From: Syncephalis fuscata
Lineage: Eukaryota; Zoopagomycota; Zoopagomycetes; Zoopagales; Piptocephalidaceae
Direction: 5' to 3'
Length of the DNA: 64,000 nt
Assembly (NCBI GenBank): GCA_025786725.1
Contig: JAHLTZ010000028.1
Coordinates: 62,001-126,000, forward strand
Shown: positions 63,512-64,000 of the stretch, one piece after another
Numbering within the stretch: the stretch's first letter is position 1
Layout: each line of letters starts with the position of its first letter
Translations under genes and position numbers: made by a program
Notes under the pieces: model-generated
What the model saw: the letters and a program-made list of their open reading frames with translations, nothing else
Told to the model about the DNA's origin: nothing
Databases searched by the model: none

Positions 63512-64000
63512 TCATAAAATAAAACGAGCCAGTAGTGTTAAACTAGTCAATAGTAAACAGGACTGTATAGCGGCCGTTTGAGTATTTGCGCCAGTGTTGC
63601 TCGCTGCTTTTGTATCATTCGCAGCTGAAATGCCAATAGTGTCGTTAGTTGTGCTATTATTAACGTCTTTCTTAAGGATCTCGCCGTTGGGATTGATTGT
63701 AGATTCTATGGCTGTATTACGATAAAGCGGCTTTGGATAGCCAAGACAATCGGCGACACTCGTAAACTTTAGACCTTTTGCTTTTATTGCTTTGATGATG
63801 GCCGGCACCATGTTTACAGAAAACAAGTGTATATCGTGTTGTAGCACAATAAAGCTTGAATTGATCGTTCCGCCAGCAATGCTTTTGACCACATTGTCGA
63901 AGGCCATATGTTGCAAAGACGAATTATCCCCATATCTCCAGTCTAGTTAAAACAGCTAGTTAACAAACCGAGCTAATGAAGCAGAAATATGTCCTACCAT
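63512..64000 (-). CDS. GPI-type chitin deacetylase (CE4), 3' part
   Basis: The C-terminal part of a second chitin deacetylase; the 5' part lies beyond the window end. Exon 63942-63512 plus 3 nt of the preceding exon (63998-64000); the intron splits the codon before DW, the same site and phase as in the gene at 58694. Family blocks: DWRYGD, then FIVLQHDIHLFSVNMVPAII, then GLKFTSVADCLGYPKPLY. An Asn/Thr-rich stalk with NNSTTNDT follows, then a hydrophobic end (SCLLLTSLTLLARFIL) typical of GPI signals. So this enzyme is likely wall- or membrane-tethered, unlike its neighbour. Confidence 0.88.

Overview
The window is AT-rich eukaryotic DNA that looks like an early-diverging ('zygomycete-grade') fungus. 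The gene content is fungal: FES1, HEM14, AP-2 alpha, PMP3, an anillin/Bud4-like protein, chitin deacetylases and GPI-anchor-type wall proteins. Genes carry many short introns (mostly 35-75 nt) with GT...AG ends and CTAAT/CTAAC-like branch sites. No species can be named from sequence alone. All splice models were built by hand from frame continuity and conserved protein motifs.

Left part (1-25 kb) is mostly housekeeping. It holds the 3' part of BET4 (Rab geranylgeranyltransferase alpha), a decayed alpha/beta-hydrolase pseudogene, and two long Ser/Thr-rich proteins transcribed away from each other. One of these ends in a PB1-like domain; the other is a Bem1-like PX+PB1 protein. Then come thioredoxin, protoporphyrinogen oxidase (HEM14), FES1 with an apparent 2-nt frameshift, a CaMKK/SAK1-type kinase and inositol monophosphatase.

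Middle part (26-37.3 kb) is the accessory and most unusual region. Small secreted Pro/Thr/Ser-rich proteins with hydrophobic, GPI-signal-like C-termini lie all on the minus strand. Several share PVAP repeats followed by PAPEQT and a Thr-rich stretch, and one copy is a pseudogene. The upstream members of this cluster (27.5-33.5 kb) are flanked by two inverted copies of a secreted protein gene (26148-27288 plus, 34253-35328 minus). Their 5' halves are diverged but their 3' halves, introns included, are nearly identical over about 512 bp. That pattern points to recent gene conversion. The shared half looks like a degenerate kinase fold. A Thr-Pro mucin-like protein with 9- and 18-bp minisatellites follows at 36.4-37.3 kb.

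Right part (37.6-64 kb) returns to cell-biology genes: an anillin/Bud4-like PH protein, AP-2 alpha (APL3), a FAR-17a/AIG1-like membrane protein, PMP3 with a long tail, and two unknown proteins. It ends in another surface-protein segment: a further PVAP protein at 56.65 kb, a secreted chitin deacetylase at 58.7 kb and the 3' part of a GPI-type chitin deacetylase at 63.5 kb. Trafficking (BET4, APL3), polarity/septation (PX-PB1, anillin-like) and wall/surface functions therefore dominate.
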